64,000 nt of DNA, from the NCBI GenBank assembly GCA_011634665.1, contig WAEK01000003.1, forward strand, positions 557,001 through 621,000, in the 5' to 3' direction. This DNA is from Mortierella sp. BCC40632 (Eukaryota > Mortierellomycota > Mortierellomycetes > Mortierellales > Mortierellaceae). Both the position numbers and the translations under genes were made by a program. This document shows positions 19,110 to 30,821 of the stretch, in pieces. The stretch's first letter is position 1. Every line of letters begins with the position of its first letter. The notes below the pieces were generated by a model that was not told the DNA's origin, made no database searches, and was given only the letters and a program-made list of their open reading frames with translations.

Positions 19110-22100
19110 ATGGACCAGAGGTCACGTCCTGCATCCACTACTGCTCCTGTCACAGATGCTCAGGGCAGCCAAGGCCGCCACACTCACTCCGACATGGACA
19201 TTGACATTAGTGATCCCATCAACAGTGGGGACTCAAGCACGGGCCAGGATACCGTTGCCAACACCCTTGACTCACTCTTGGGCGTAGGAGTCGTCGACCA
19301 GGATGTGCTTGAAAGGGACATTATCGATAAGGTATATGGGAGAGCATTTCTCTCATTCATTCATCCCTCTCGTCGAATGAACTCGCGAAGTACCTTTGGT
19401 CAAGTGGTAGTACCCTGGTTGTAACTCTATGATGACCACCCGAAATAGGCAAGCAAAGCTATGGATGCAAAAGAGAGTGAAATGGACAAAAGACGTCTTG
19501 AAAAGACTCGGAAATCTATCAAGTATGATCCTAAATCATTTTGAACATGCATCGGTTGTCCGAGCCATTGTTGATCTTTATAACAAGGGTACTGAATATC
19601 TATCGACCTATTTCATGTTTATTTTATTTTTCCTGCTCTATGCGATCTAGCAAGCTGCAGCTGGAGATAAGAAAGCTGGAGAACAACCGGAAAAAGCTAA
19701 ATCGTGGATCAGTCGCCTTAACGAACTTGGAAGACAAGCTTGAAGGACTGGTAAGAATCCATACACCATTCATGATTAGATCATCTGGGTTAGATTACAT
19801 TGCAGTCATTGCTTCAAAGCAGGACTTTAAGATACTAATCTCGCTCATCGACACTTGTAGGCTGAGGATCTGAGGCAACTGGAAACGGACGAGCAAGATA
19901 TACTGGACAGGATCCGTGCACGGAAATCGGGCCAACCTGTTTCAGGTAAGTTCCATCTGTTCATTAGCTACGATAATGTTCTTGAGTGAGTAGACCGGTA
20001 CAACGAATTGACATTCATGCTAACCCGATCTTTGAATGGATGCACCAGCCCCGTCTCAATCCTCAGGAACACCTACTTCGGAAATGAGCGTCGGGCAGCT
20101 TAAAAAAGAATCCCAACGAGAATTTCTGATCCGAACAGGCAAAATCACACCCTTTGCTTCAATATCAGGCTTGGAAAAATCGGGACAGCATGGATGGAGA
20201 TCTTCTACCAGTAGTGGTACCTCTACCTCGATACCTTCTTCTTCTGGATTCAGACTTGTCGGGAATGCTACAGTTGACTCACCAAAGTCTCACATCAAGC
20301 TAAGACGGCCTTCGTGGAGTCTTGTCGGCAAGGAGCCCCAAATCAAACAAGATAGCTCACAAGATCCATGGGGTTTAGTTACAACTGAACGGGCGAGCAA
20401 ACGAAAAGCTCTCTCTCGGATCATAAAAGTCAAGGTTAAAGAGGAAGACGATAAATCCTTGGTAGGCCATATTAAGGATGAAGAAATGGAAGACTTGGTT
20501 CAGAGCGAGGACGAGTACAAAGTGAAAATCAAGCTTGAAGACGATCTCAAGGTGAAGATCAAGCCGGAGGACGAACAAAAAGTGAAGATCAAGCTTGAGG
20601 AACCCGATCTGTCCCATTGGAGCCGCAGCGACGAGGATTTCAAGACAGAACTCAAGGATGAGGAGGTCGACATTAAGCATCTTGACTACAGTGACGACGA
20701 TTACAAGCCTGAGCTCAAGGATGAGAAAATTGATATTAAACACCTTGCCTACAGTGACGACGAATCCAAGCCAGAGCTCAAGGACGAGAAGATTGATATT
20801 AAACACCTTGCCTACAGTGACGACGACTACAAGCCGGAGCTCAAGGACGAAAAGATTGATAAAAAATACCTTGCCCACAGTGATGACGAGTACAAACCAA
20901 AGTTCAAGGACGAAGAGTCGGACGATGAGGATTTAACACATAGCGACGATGAATACAAGCCAGAATTCAAGGATGAAGGTTCTTCGGAAGCAATGAATGC
21001 CTCTGAGGATGATGACTATCAGATTAGTGATGACTACGACGGTCTGGAGCCTGAAACGAAGCCAAAGAGAGAAAGATCAGAAAGAGGCGGTGGTGGCGGT
21101 GCTGCCTACAAATTCCTCTGCGAGGACGATGGAGATGAAACACATTACCAGATACGACTTGCTGATTGGGCGCAAAAGAGAAGGCATCTTCGATGGCGTG
21201 TCAACCATGTAAGTTTGTCAGTAAATGGCCTGGGGTCGTCACCAAGTACCTAGTCAGATTACTGATACTCATCTTAACGTTTAATTCCTCTTAGCCAACC
21301 TCATCCATGGAAACTGATATGGATGAGAGTTGGAACGATCCAGAACAAAAGCTTGATCCAACATTAGAGATGATGGCGCCTCATCCGACTCTACCTGATG
21401 CAGAACTCGAGGGCGGGTTTCGAATTCCAGGAGACATTTACTCCAACCTATTCGATTACCAAAAGACATGTGCTCAGTGGCTCTGGGAGCTACACTGCCA
21501 AAGTGCCGGCGGAATCATTGGAGACGAGATGGTAACATAATAGACTGGCTAGAAGTCGGTCGTGAAATAGATGACGGATCAAATTTATGCTCATTAGAGA
21601 ATTTCGTCTGATGCGTAGGGTCTCGGCAAGACGATCCAGGTAATATCATTTTTAGCCGGACTCCAATACAGCGGGAAACTCGATACTCCGGCCATCATTG
21701 TCTGCCCTGCGACTCTGCTAAAGCAGTGGGTCAAGGAGTTTCACCGATGGTGGCCCCCGATGAGGGTTGCCATTCTACACTCTAGTGGAAGCGGTATGCA
21801 CAGCCGAAACGGTCAACTCAAAGATGAAGATGATAGCGAAGGCATTAGCGACTTCCTGGACGACGATTCGCTCTCGGACGACCATAGAGGTGGCAAGGGC
21901 TTAAAGAGGAGAAAGCCAAAAGGCAAAGGCAAGGCCAAAAAGTCCGGCGGCGGCTTCAGCAAACATCGGTCCTCTGGGAGAACAGGATTGGATGATGAAG
22001 GCGAAGGCTTTGAAGGGTCTGAGAAAACTGCGGCCAGTGATCTTATCGATCGAATCAGTTTGAATGGACATATCCTTGTCACGACATATGCAGGACTTCG

Positions 22101-24552
22101 GATCCATGCTCCACTGCTCCTTCGAAAAGCATGGTCTTATATCGTTCTGGATGAAGGCCACAAAATCCGTAACCCGGACGCTGCCATTACATTGACCTGT
22201 AAACAGTTCCGGACACCACATCGAATTATTCTCTCAGGAACTCCAATCCAGAATAATTTGAACGAACTTTGGTCACTTTTCGACTTTGTGTTCCCTGGAA
22301 GATTAGGCACGTTGCCAGTATTCCAGTCTCAGTTTGCAATCCCTATTAATTTGGGTGGCTACGCAAATGCGAGCAACATCCAGGTCCAGACAGCATACAA
22401 GTGTGCAGTCGTGCTTCGAGATTTAATCAACCCATATCTCCTAAGGAGGATGAAGGCGGATGTCGCCTCCGACATGCCAAAGAAATCAGAGCAAGTTTTG
22501 TTCTGTAAACTGACACCCGCTCAACGAAAATCCTATGAAGAGTTTTTAAAATCGGATGCGCTGACATCGATCATGGAACGGAAACGACATGCACTCTACG
22601 GTATTGATCTTGTGCGAAAGATTTGCAACCACCCTGACATCTTAAACCGAGACCCGCGAGAAAAGCAGCGAAAGGCGAGCAGAAATAACGCTGGAAGTAG
22701 CAGTAGTATCAGCGGTCCAAACAATGGGGACCTGAATGTTGAGGAAGAAGACGATTATGGTGACTATCGCAAGAGTGGGAAAATGGTCGTCGTGAAGGCT
22801 TTACTAGAGCTGTGGAAAAAAGAGAAGCATCGCGTGCTATTGTTTTCCCAAACTCGAACCATGCTCGATATCCTCGAAAAGTTTGCTCACAAGGAAGGTT
22901 ATGAGTATCGTCGTATGGATGGAACCACGCCAATCCAAAACCGCATGGGACTTGTCGATGAATTCAACGCACGCGATGATATCTACGTTTTCTTGTTGAC
23001 AACCAAGGTTGGTGGTTTGGGCGTCAATCTGACAGGAGCCGATCGTGTCATCATCTTTGACCCAGACTGGAACCCTTCGACAGATGTCCAGGCGCGTGAA
23101 CGAGCATGGAGGTTGGGTCAGACAAAGGCCGTGACGATCTATCGCCTAATGACCTCAGGTACTATCGAAGAAAAGATTTACCATCGACAAATCTTTAAGC
23201 AATTTTTAACCAACAAGATTCTGAAGGACCCGAAACAGAAGCGATTCTTCAAAAGCCATGACATGGCAGACCTGTTCAAGCTAGAAGCCGAGGATGCCGT
23301 GGGAACTGAAACAGGAGGGATCTTTCGTGGATCAGAGCTCGTTGTCAAGAAAAAAGCATCTTCCAAATCAAAGGAATCTTCAAGTGAGCGGAGTGGTGGT
23401 CGGTCAAGATCCTCCAGACGTGGGGGTGATAATATTGAAGAGATCGAGAGGATGACAGGTGTTCGCAAGGTGGAAAAATATCGCTCAGCAGACCAAGACC
23501 GTCAAGGTATGGAGGATTCACTTCCTGGAGGAATTTACAGTAGTGGTCGAGAAGCTCGAGTCGACGAGGACGAAGATCACGGGCTATCATTCAAGCCTAA
23601 AGGTGAAGCGTCTTCAAGTACCGGATCCAAAGATAAACAGCCGGAAGGCACCGAGACAGACATTCTCAAAAGCCTGTTTGAGATGTCAGGAGTGCATAGT
23701 GCACTCCGGCACGACGAGATTATGGATTCTGCCAAACAGGAGCATCTCATTGTCGAACGTGAAGGTATTGAAGAAACCCTCTTTTTTTTATTTGACTTGC
23801 TGGGGGCACCAAGAGGGCACGAAACCACAGGAACGAAAACTAACCATTGGTTTTGTCTCACAAACTTAATAGCTACGCGGGTAGCAGAGAGAGCCATGGC
23901 TGCACTTAAAGAGTCGCGTAAACGTCGAAGACGACAAGATCTTGATATACCCACTTGGACAGGTAAATCTGGACTTGCAGGCGCTCCACGAACTTTTGTG
24001 GAACAACAGCAACAAGGCAAGAAACCCAGGTTCGGAACGGCTAATACCTTCAATTCGAGCGTATCTGCGAGATTAATCGGTGAGAATGGCAGGTCTGGTA
24101 GTGGAATTGGGGGCACCCCAGGAATCGGATCGATGGGCTCAGCTCCCGTGTCGTCATCTTCATCGTCACTGTTGGCAGGGATGCTGGAACGGAAGAGACT
24201 TGAACATGGAGGTGGTAGTGGAAACGCTGGTTCGGCTACTGCTACCTCATCACAGTCTTCTTCACCCCGGATCGAGTCATTGTCGATCACGAATGATGTC
24301 AGCCATACTGAGCACAATGGAAGGTCATTACTTCGTGAAGGGACGCGTGAGCACTTGATCACACGTATCCGAGATTTTATGCTTGACCACGGAGGTCGCG
24401 TCCAGTCGTCAGCTCTGGTGGAGCATTTCCAGGATCGCTTAAACGAAGAAGAACAGGTCGTCTTCAAGAAGATGCTGCGTGGGATTGCATCACTTGAGAA
24501 GGATGAGCATAGTAGCCAAAGATGGTGGAAGTTGAAGGCAGACTATTATTAG
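19110..24552 (+). CDS. RAD26: CSB/ERCC6/Rad26-type SNF2 ATPase (transcription-coupled repair)
   Basis: Exons are 19110-19331, 19449-19522, 19651-19750, 19861-19945, 20049-21208, 21295-21531, 21619-23764 and 23873-24552, about 1567 residues. The N-terminal [15 protein letters not shown] resembles the conserved N-terminal (leucine-latch) region of CSB, followed by a coiled coil. A charged cassette with six 21-residue repeats comes next. The ATPase has [14 protein letters not shown], Walker A GLGKT (about 627-631), box II DEGH (about 804, as in CSB), [25 protein letters not shown], then the helicase C lobe with [20 protein letters not shown] and [10 protein letters not shown]. The C-terminal region ([12 protein letters not shown]) matches CSB; it may end in a ubiquitin-binding region. 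Known role: it is recruited to stalled RNA polymerase II and starts nucleotide excision repair in the nucleus. The last intron (23765-23872) is free of stops. Confidence 0.95.
20522..20611 (+). repeat. 30-nt coding repeats (VKIKxE cassette) in CSB
   Basis: Three 30-nt units starting at 20522, 20552 and 20582 encode [20 protein letters not shown] and [10 protein letters not shown]. Each contains a hydrophobic-Lys-x-Glu core followed by acidic residues. A related IKVKVKEED lies about 30 residues upstream. Confidence 0.85.
20612..20989 (+). repeat. Six 63-nt coding repeats (21-residue acidic units) in CSB
   Basis: The units start at 20612, 20675, 20738, 20801, 20864 and 20927. The consensus is a [16 protein letters not shown] core with a KIDIK-type linker. 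Units 2 to 4 are nearly identical; units 1, 5 and 6 have diverged, as expected for expansion from the middle. Confidence 0.9.
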
Positions 24553-25461
24553 TAATAATAAAAATGGTTTACCTTAGATACCAAAGGGTCTTGTAATTAG
24601 ACGACCTGCTGCTACCAATGGTAGCTTTTTTTTTTTTTTTACTTTTTGTATCTTAGACATAAGCAATAGCCTACTTGAAGAATTTTACTGTGGACGTTGC
24701 CTCTTCATGTACTTTGCTGGTCGCTCAAGCCTTTCAGGGTAGCGTGGACTCTTGAATGTGGCTCTCCACACACCTCCCGATTAGTCACCAACCAATGAGA
24801 CAACCATCTGCCCTACTCTACGTTGTCTTCCAACACAAGTTGTCGTGCAAGGATAAGACTGAGACAACTACGTGGAGGAGGAAGGGAGTCACTGCGCCCT
24901 TGAGGAGGTTGGCAGTGCAAATTTTATGGCGAGTTGCACAAGACACTGTTGTCTTCAATGTACTCAATTAACTTGATTGCCACGCGTTTTAATCAATCTC
25001 CTCGTGGATGTCATATATCTTTCTTCTTGAATTATGGGCTTCCGGGTTATTTTTCTATGGCGAGCAATGTGGATATCTGGGCGTTAGAAAAAGAGAAGTC
25101 TTACAAGGAATGAACCTGATAGGAGTGGAGTTATCTGAAGGGGGGGCTCTGGGACAGGCTCACCCCAGGTCACGAGTAATTTTTTTTTATTCTTTCTCTC
25201 TTTTTTCTTTTTTTTAACCTTCAACGCCTCCTCTTCATTCCTCTCCGCGCAAGCAGATTAGACCACCATTCCACATCCTTGGTCGCGGAACATGCACCAG
25301 GATCATCACCTAAACGATTTGACAGCTCTGGAATCTCCATCGCTGGCTTCTTTTCCATCACTTGCGCATTCTTTTGGTATCTTTATTCTTGCTTGCTGAG
25401 AACATTCGATAGTGGCTGGGACAAGGTCCAATCACCAGAGTGTCCTAGACAAGAGTTCGTC
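24553..25461. other. Intergenic: CSB 3' side and CHM7 upstream
   Basis: An AATAAA lies at 24557, immediately after the CSB stop, and a T-run at 24627-24641. Around 25168-25215 there is a T-rich stretch. The CHM7 frame is open upstream to 25279, but it has no ATG before 25462. No other gene is visible. Confidence 0.6.
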
Positions 25462-28050
25462 ATGTCAACCGTCTCCAGGAAGACCAACGGCGAATCTCTG
25501 ATGTATTCATCCAAAGATGGGCCTTCAACCGCCTCACCTGTCATTCTATCCACATCTCCACATTCAGATCTGGCTTCATTTTCGGTTTCATCCCAAAAAA
25601 AGCGAAGACTATCACTCCAAACATATCTTGCCTCTTTTCCAGAGTGGTCCAACCCGAGCCGACTCGACTCGCTCTATTCTGAGTTTGGCAAGCTCAAGGA
25701 AACAAACGAGTTTGGATATGAAGCCAACATTAATTGGTGGCGAACTGTTATTCTCGGTGCCGCCAGGAACGGCTTTCTCTCCCCTTATCAACCTTACCCA
25801 CAACAGTCCCGATATTCGTCTCTAAACTCCATTCATCATGCAGGTGGAAGATCACCCGACCAAGCCGGCGGTACTCCAGAGGAAGACTATTGTGAGCCAA
25901 CAGGATCTACAGTGGGTGTTCTAGAACTGGAATTGGACCACCTTGGCATTAAATTTATGAGAAACGGCTGTCGACCACATTCTCTTCCTGCAGTCATGTA
26001 CGAGATGAAGGCGTTGGGCGAAGTCGTGCCTCGTTCTGAATTTCTTCCGTGGGCAGGAGCAAGCTGGACAGGATGGATCTTTCACAAGGTCGTCAAGGCA
26101 CCTATTCTCTGGAGTCTTAAACAACTGAGTCTGTCAGACTCCCCATCGCCTCCACCAGCACCATCATTAACTGGACCCCATTCAGGTTCAAGTATTTCAT
26201 CAGGAGGCATCATGTCAGGTGCAAATACAGGAGGGAGTCATGGACTTGGAATCGGATTGCCAGCTTATTCATCTTCTTACTCTGGGAGTCGAGATACCTA
26301 TGTCGTTCTCTCGATGGTACAAGAGGCATCATCCAGGATCCTGAAGCTACACCAGGAATCCATCCACTATTATGCCTCGGATAACTTGATGACCTTTGCA
26401 GACTTTCGGCAAAAATTCTCCAGAACAGCTCTTCAACCCCTCTGTCGAAAGTCACCTGGGGGTTTGTCAACGCTTGCAGGACCAATTATTGCCTTGACCG
26501 ATCGAGATCTGGAAATCTTGATTCGGTACATGCAATACGAAATGAAGGTGCTAGTGGCAGAAGGATTGGATATCGACAAGAATCAAGGAGGAGTAGATGA
26601 TCATGAAATGGTAGGCGATTGAGTCGATGATCTTCTTTTAGTACCGATTTTCGTCCGTGGTCTGCAGTATTGACTATACAAAAAAAAAAAAAAAAAAAAA
26701 GAAATAACCTGGGATTTGTTCCGCATATTTAGATCATCAAGTTTGCGACCAAAGATGCTATCCGAACAAGATCTAGACAGGAGATTACTTCGACTGATCG
26801 TGGAATTGTTGAACTAAAAGAAACCTGTCGACGTCTTGAAAAACAAATTGCTGATATCGAGTCATGGATCTCTGAGTATGTCGACACTGCCAACTATCTC
26901 TTGATACACCCCTCATTTTAATCATCGGAGCAGAATATTCTAATATTTGTTTTGTATTGTTGCTGATGGCGATGGCGATTGCTATTGTGTGCTATGAATG
27001 GTACCTAATAGGATGAACGAAAAGATCAAGTCATTCCTTCGGCTGTCACAGCGGTCGCAAGCCGCGTTCGCACTTAGACGACGGAAGAATCTCGAGGAGG
27101 TTATGAAAAAGCGCCTAGGATCGCTGGATACGATCTCATCCATCCTGTTTAAAATCCAATCATCTGAGACCGATGCGGGCATCTTACAGGCCTACCAACT
27201 CGGCGCCCGTACACTTGCTGGGGTCATGGATACTAGAGACGAAAATGGAGAAAAGGTTCTTTCGCCCGAAAAGGTCGAGTCGACCATGGATCGATTGTCA
27301 GAAGTACTCGCAGATCAGCAGGAGATTGACATGGCTCTGAACGAAGGCGCAGAAATCCTTGTCGGACATACGGTCTCAGGCGGTGTAGACGAAGACGAAC
27401 TCATGGCTGAACTGGATGCTCTGATGGAGGTAGAGGAGGCTCAGGAGCCTACAAAGACAACTCATCCTGCCAAGCGACCCTCCCGAGAGTCAGAGATGCC
27501 CACTACCCAGCCGTCCAAGAGACTCACACCACCACTACCCTCAGAAGCCCGAGTTCCAGCACCTTCAAAGCCGGTTGGGGCAAGAGACCAAAACAACACC
27601 TCTCCAGGAAAACGTGTCGCTGAGATTCCAGGAAAGGGCGCCATGAAGCAACGGCGTCTGAGTGAAATGTCTATCCCATCGCAGGACACCAGCTTAGATA
27701 CACCTCAATCGAGCGAGATGGCTACGTCCTCCTACCAAGTGCTGGCCACGAGCTCGTCGACTCCACCAAGAACCGAACCTCAGCCTAAGGACTCAGCCTT
27801 CAACGTAACCAAGGTAGATTCTCAAGAGCAAGAAATGTCTTCCCAAACCATGGAACAAGGTCCGACGTTTACTGAGGAAGATCAGCGGCATTTGGACGAA
27901 ATGCTCACGGAGCTGGAGGGCATTGAAGCTCCCGAGACAGAGCTGTCCTCTCACACCTCAAGTATTGCTGCTGAGGAACCAGGAGCAGATACAAATGACC
28001 ACAAGGAGTCTAAACAGGTCTCTGGAAAGGTTCTGCTAAATGCTGAATAG
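25462..28050 (+). CDS. CHM7: CHMP7/Chm7-like ESCRT-III protein
   Basis: Exons are 25462-26610, 26733-26875 and 27012-28050, about 776 residues, longer than the usual ~450 because of disordered linkers. The N-terminal half (TYLASFPEWSNPSRLDSLYSEF, then WWRTVILGAARNGFLSP) matches the winged-helix region of CHMP7, and LTDRDLEILIRYMQYE its end. From IIKFATKDAIRTRSR onwards the Snf7-type helical core follows (LKETCRRLEKQIADIE, FLRLSQRSQAAFALRRRKNLEE, LSEVLADQQEIDMALNEG), with the acidic DELMAELDALMEVEEAQ helix. The C-terminal ~200 residues are Ser/Pro/Glu-rich. Known role: with inner-nuclear-membrane Heh1/LEM proteins it recruits ESCRT-III for nuclear-envelope sealing and pore surveillance. It runs in the same direction as CSB and GT49. 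Confidence 0.86.
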
Positions 28051-28830
28051 TCTCGAATCCATAATAGTTTTAGTAATATTGGAAGAAAAAAAAAAAAAGC
28101 AGCAGCATACCTCCGAGACCATTTTTTCCTCTCTTCCTCCCCCACCTTCTTCACTCCATGTCTTTTTTTTTTTTATTCAAAGTCTACTGCTTTGCGGGTA
28201 CCCTGCTCAACTGAGACATTCTAGTGCGCACACTTTGTGCTGGTGCTGCTAGAGGGCTTTTGCATGGTAGGTAGGAAGGAGTCTTTTCAGAAATCTTTTT
28301 CTTCCTCTTCCTCTTCCTCTTCCTCCTCTTCTTCCTCCTCTTCTTCCTCCTCTCCCCTTCCCATCCTCTTCACCCGTGTCCTTCTTCACCTTTGATGAAT
28401 GTTCAAATAAACCCTGTGGCTATTAGCTGTCATGCAATTGTTCTTTTTCGAGACGGACATTCAGGTTGAGATATACTCCTGGACGCCTCTCTAGACCAGT
28501 TGGATTACATATTGACCTTCTCTCCTTTGAGTATCCCCAGGCACGGCTGTATGAGCGTGAGCCTCTACACGAACACGCTTGGTCTCTGCCAGGTTCATTT
28601 ATAGATTTTCTCCTACTCGGGCTGGAGGAGCAAGGAGGCACGCCGACAGTTCAGGATGAACCAATGAAGCATCCAGGGTCAGAGCGCGCGCACATGTCCC
28701 CTTAATCGTCGATGCTGTCCCTATACCAGTTTCTCCTTTGGGCGTTCAATCACCCCCTTCCTCTACTCAAGCGCTTTAGGCCTTTTTTTTTTTTTTTTTT
28801 TTTTTTTTATTTCCTCGACCATGTGTGCCC
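28051..28830. other. Intergenic: CHM7 3' side and GT49 promoter
   Basis: The stretch has an A-run at 28086-28098, a TTCCTC/TCTTCC tandem stretch at 28300-28355, and a T-run of about 27 at 28782-28808 close to the GT49 start. Short open frames on both strands around 28423-28705 mirror each other and show no conserved motif. Confidence 0.55.
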
Positions 28831-30648
28831 ATGACAATGATGAACCCACAACTTTCATTCAGGCGATCCGGATTGACCGTCTCCAGCAAATTCAGCCATT
28901 TCCATCACCATTTCCGACTGCATAGACGACGCAATACTGTCCTGCTTCTGCTCAGCGTTCTATTGGCTCTCCGCTTGGTTGTGTTTCGGGATCATTATGG
29001 CAATTCAACAGAAGAACGATGGAGACGACTTCAGTCATTTGCTCTTCCAGGCACCCTAGGTGCTGCACCCGACATTCAAATCAACTCTTTTCAGGACGTC
29101 CGTGTGCAACTTTATCAGACAGACGGCAAACCTTGTTCGAGCTGGAATGGTGACACAATATGGAATACGGGAGAACTGCAGAGAAATGAGGCCTGTCTAA
29201 GCCCTGGATGGATTCAGGTCCCGATAGGGGTCCAGGCAGTGGTCACACTCCAGGATGGAACCCATCAAGTGCTCCGATACGGCACACACAAGTGTGGAGA
29301 AGGGTCTGGGACCGTGCGATGTCATCACATAACCAGTCTCGTTGTTGAAGGTTCGGATTTTTATTTATTTGACGTGCAGCAGCTTCGCCGCCCATGATAA
29401 TGCATCTGTGCTCTCAAAGAACTGGTCAACAAACCTTCTTTTTTTTTTGTTGTTGTTGTTGTTGATTTTTCTGTTTCTTTTTGGGCGTCCAAATATGATA
29501 GAAAGCATCCTATCAGCGATCGACAAATTTGTAGAATCCTGTTCAAGTCAACATTGGGAAATTCAGCCTAGCTTAGTCCACACCATTCGACCAAAAAAGA
29601 TCCCAGCCAAAAGAGACGTCACTATGATTGCCCAATTCTCTATTAGCCGACTGGTTCGTTTTGAGGCAGCCATGCGAGCCTGGAAAGGACCTGTCTCTGC
29701 TGTCGTGTATGTTTATTTTCCTTTGCCCATTTTTTTTTTCTGGGAGAGAGAGAGAGACTATGGCTCGTGACAAGCGCTTGACATGTCGCAATTATTCTTT
29801 CGGTCGATTTTAGGTTCCTCGCCTCCAATGCAGATGTTTTTGAACTACAAAAGTACTTTGAGCGGCCAGGGAAGCTGACACTCTACGAATCAGCAACGTT
29901 AACTATCGTCAAACCAGAATATGCATCAGGAACTCAATCCCGATACCCAATCAATCATCTCAGGAATATCGGCATCCTTACAGCAATGACCGACTACATT
30001 TATGTGATTGATGCTGACTTTGTACCGACATCAAAGCTCTACCAGTTCGCCAAGACCACTGTGGTCCCTCTGATAGAAAAGGCTTCAACGCCTACAGCAT
30101 ACGTAGTGCCCTGTCTCGCTATCAAGGAGGAATATCAAGGGTTTTACCCTGACACAATCCAGGAACTATTGCCATTGATAAGATCGCACAATGCCTATAT
30201 CACTGATCCCAGAGCAGGACACGGACCCACGGCAGAGTCGATTTTCCTGAACCCTCCCATCTATGGGGACTCTCCAGCCTTCGAGGTGTGCTATGAGTCT
30301 CAATGGGAGCCCTATTACATCGTGAACCGCAACACTCTGCACCCGTACTATGATGAGCGATTCAAGAACCAAGGAGGTGACAAACAGAGTCATGCATTAT
30401 TGTTGAATGCGCTCGGTTACCGGTTTATGGTCCTTCGAGACCATTTCATGTATCATATGGATCATCCAAGACTTCAGTGGACAGGAGATGGATTGGATCA
30501 GAAGCGCCAACGGGACTTTACATATTTTGAGGATTTCTCACCAATATTGAATCGAATCTTTGGGATGAACTATCGATGGCCAAGGGGATGTTCTCGTCCT
30601 TTGATTTCATCCTCTAAACGGGATCTTCAGGGTATTGGGACAATTTAG
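28831..30648 (+). CDS. Family 49 glycosyltransferase, LARGE/B4GAT1-like, type II membrane protein
   Basis: Exons are 28831-29350, 29502-29706 and 29814-30648, about 519 residues. The first ATG is at 28831; two more ATGs follow within ten bases. A basic segment and one hydrophobic helix (TVLLLLSVLLALRLVVF, about residues 32-48) make a signal anchor, so the enzyme should face the Golgi lumen. The catalytic region starts with DVTMIAQFSISRLVRFEAAMRAWKG, a family signature. The metal/nucleotide-sugar motif is VIDADF (DAD, about 308-310). NHLRNIG, FEVCYESQWEPYY and FKNQGGDKQSHALLLNALGYRF are also family signatures. In animals, LARGE and B4GAT1 extend the glycan of alpha-dystroglycan with xylose and glucuronic acid; fungi lack dystroglycan, so substrate and role here are unknown. 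It carries only the GT49 half of LARGE. Confidence 0.88.
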
Positions 30649-30787
30649 GAGTAGGAGATATTGATACTATTATTATCATATGTAAATTATAATCGTTTTT
30701 TCTTTTTCTTTTTTTCCTTTTTTCCTTTTTTTTTTTTATTGAAGCTGTTGCTTTCAAAACCCGAAATTTGTCATAGAGAAATGGAGA

Positions 30788-30821
<34 letters not shown>

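Noticed and set aside
28423..28705. Short open frames on both strands between CHM7 and the GT49 gene
   Set aside because: Mirror frames of under 80 residues with no conserved motif.
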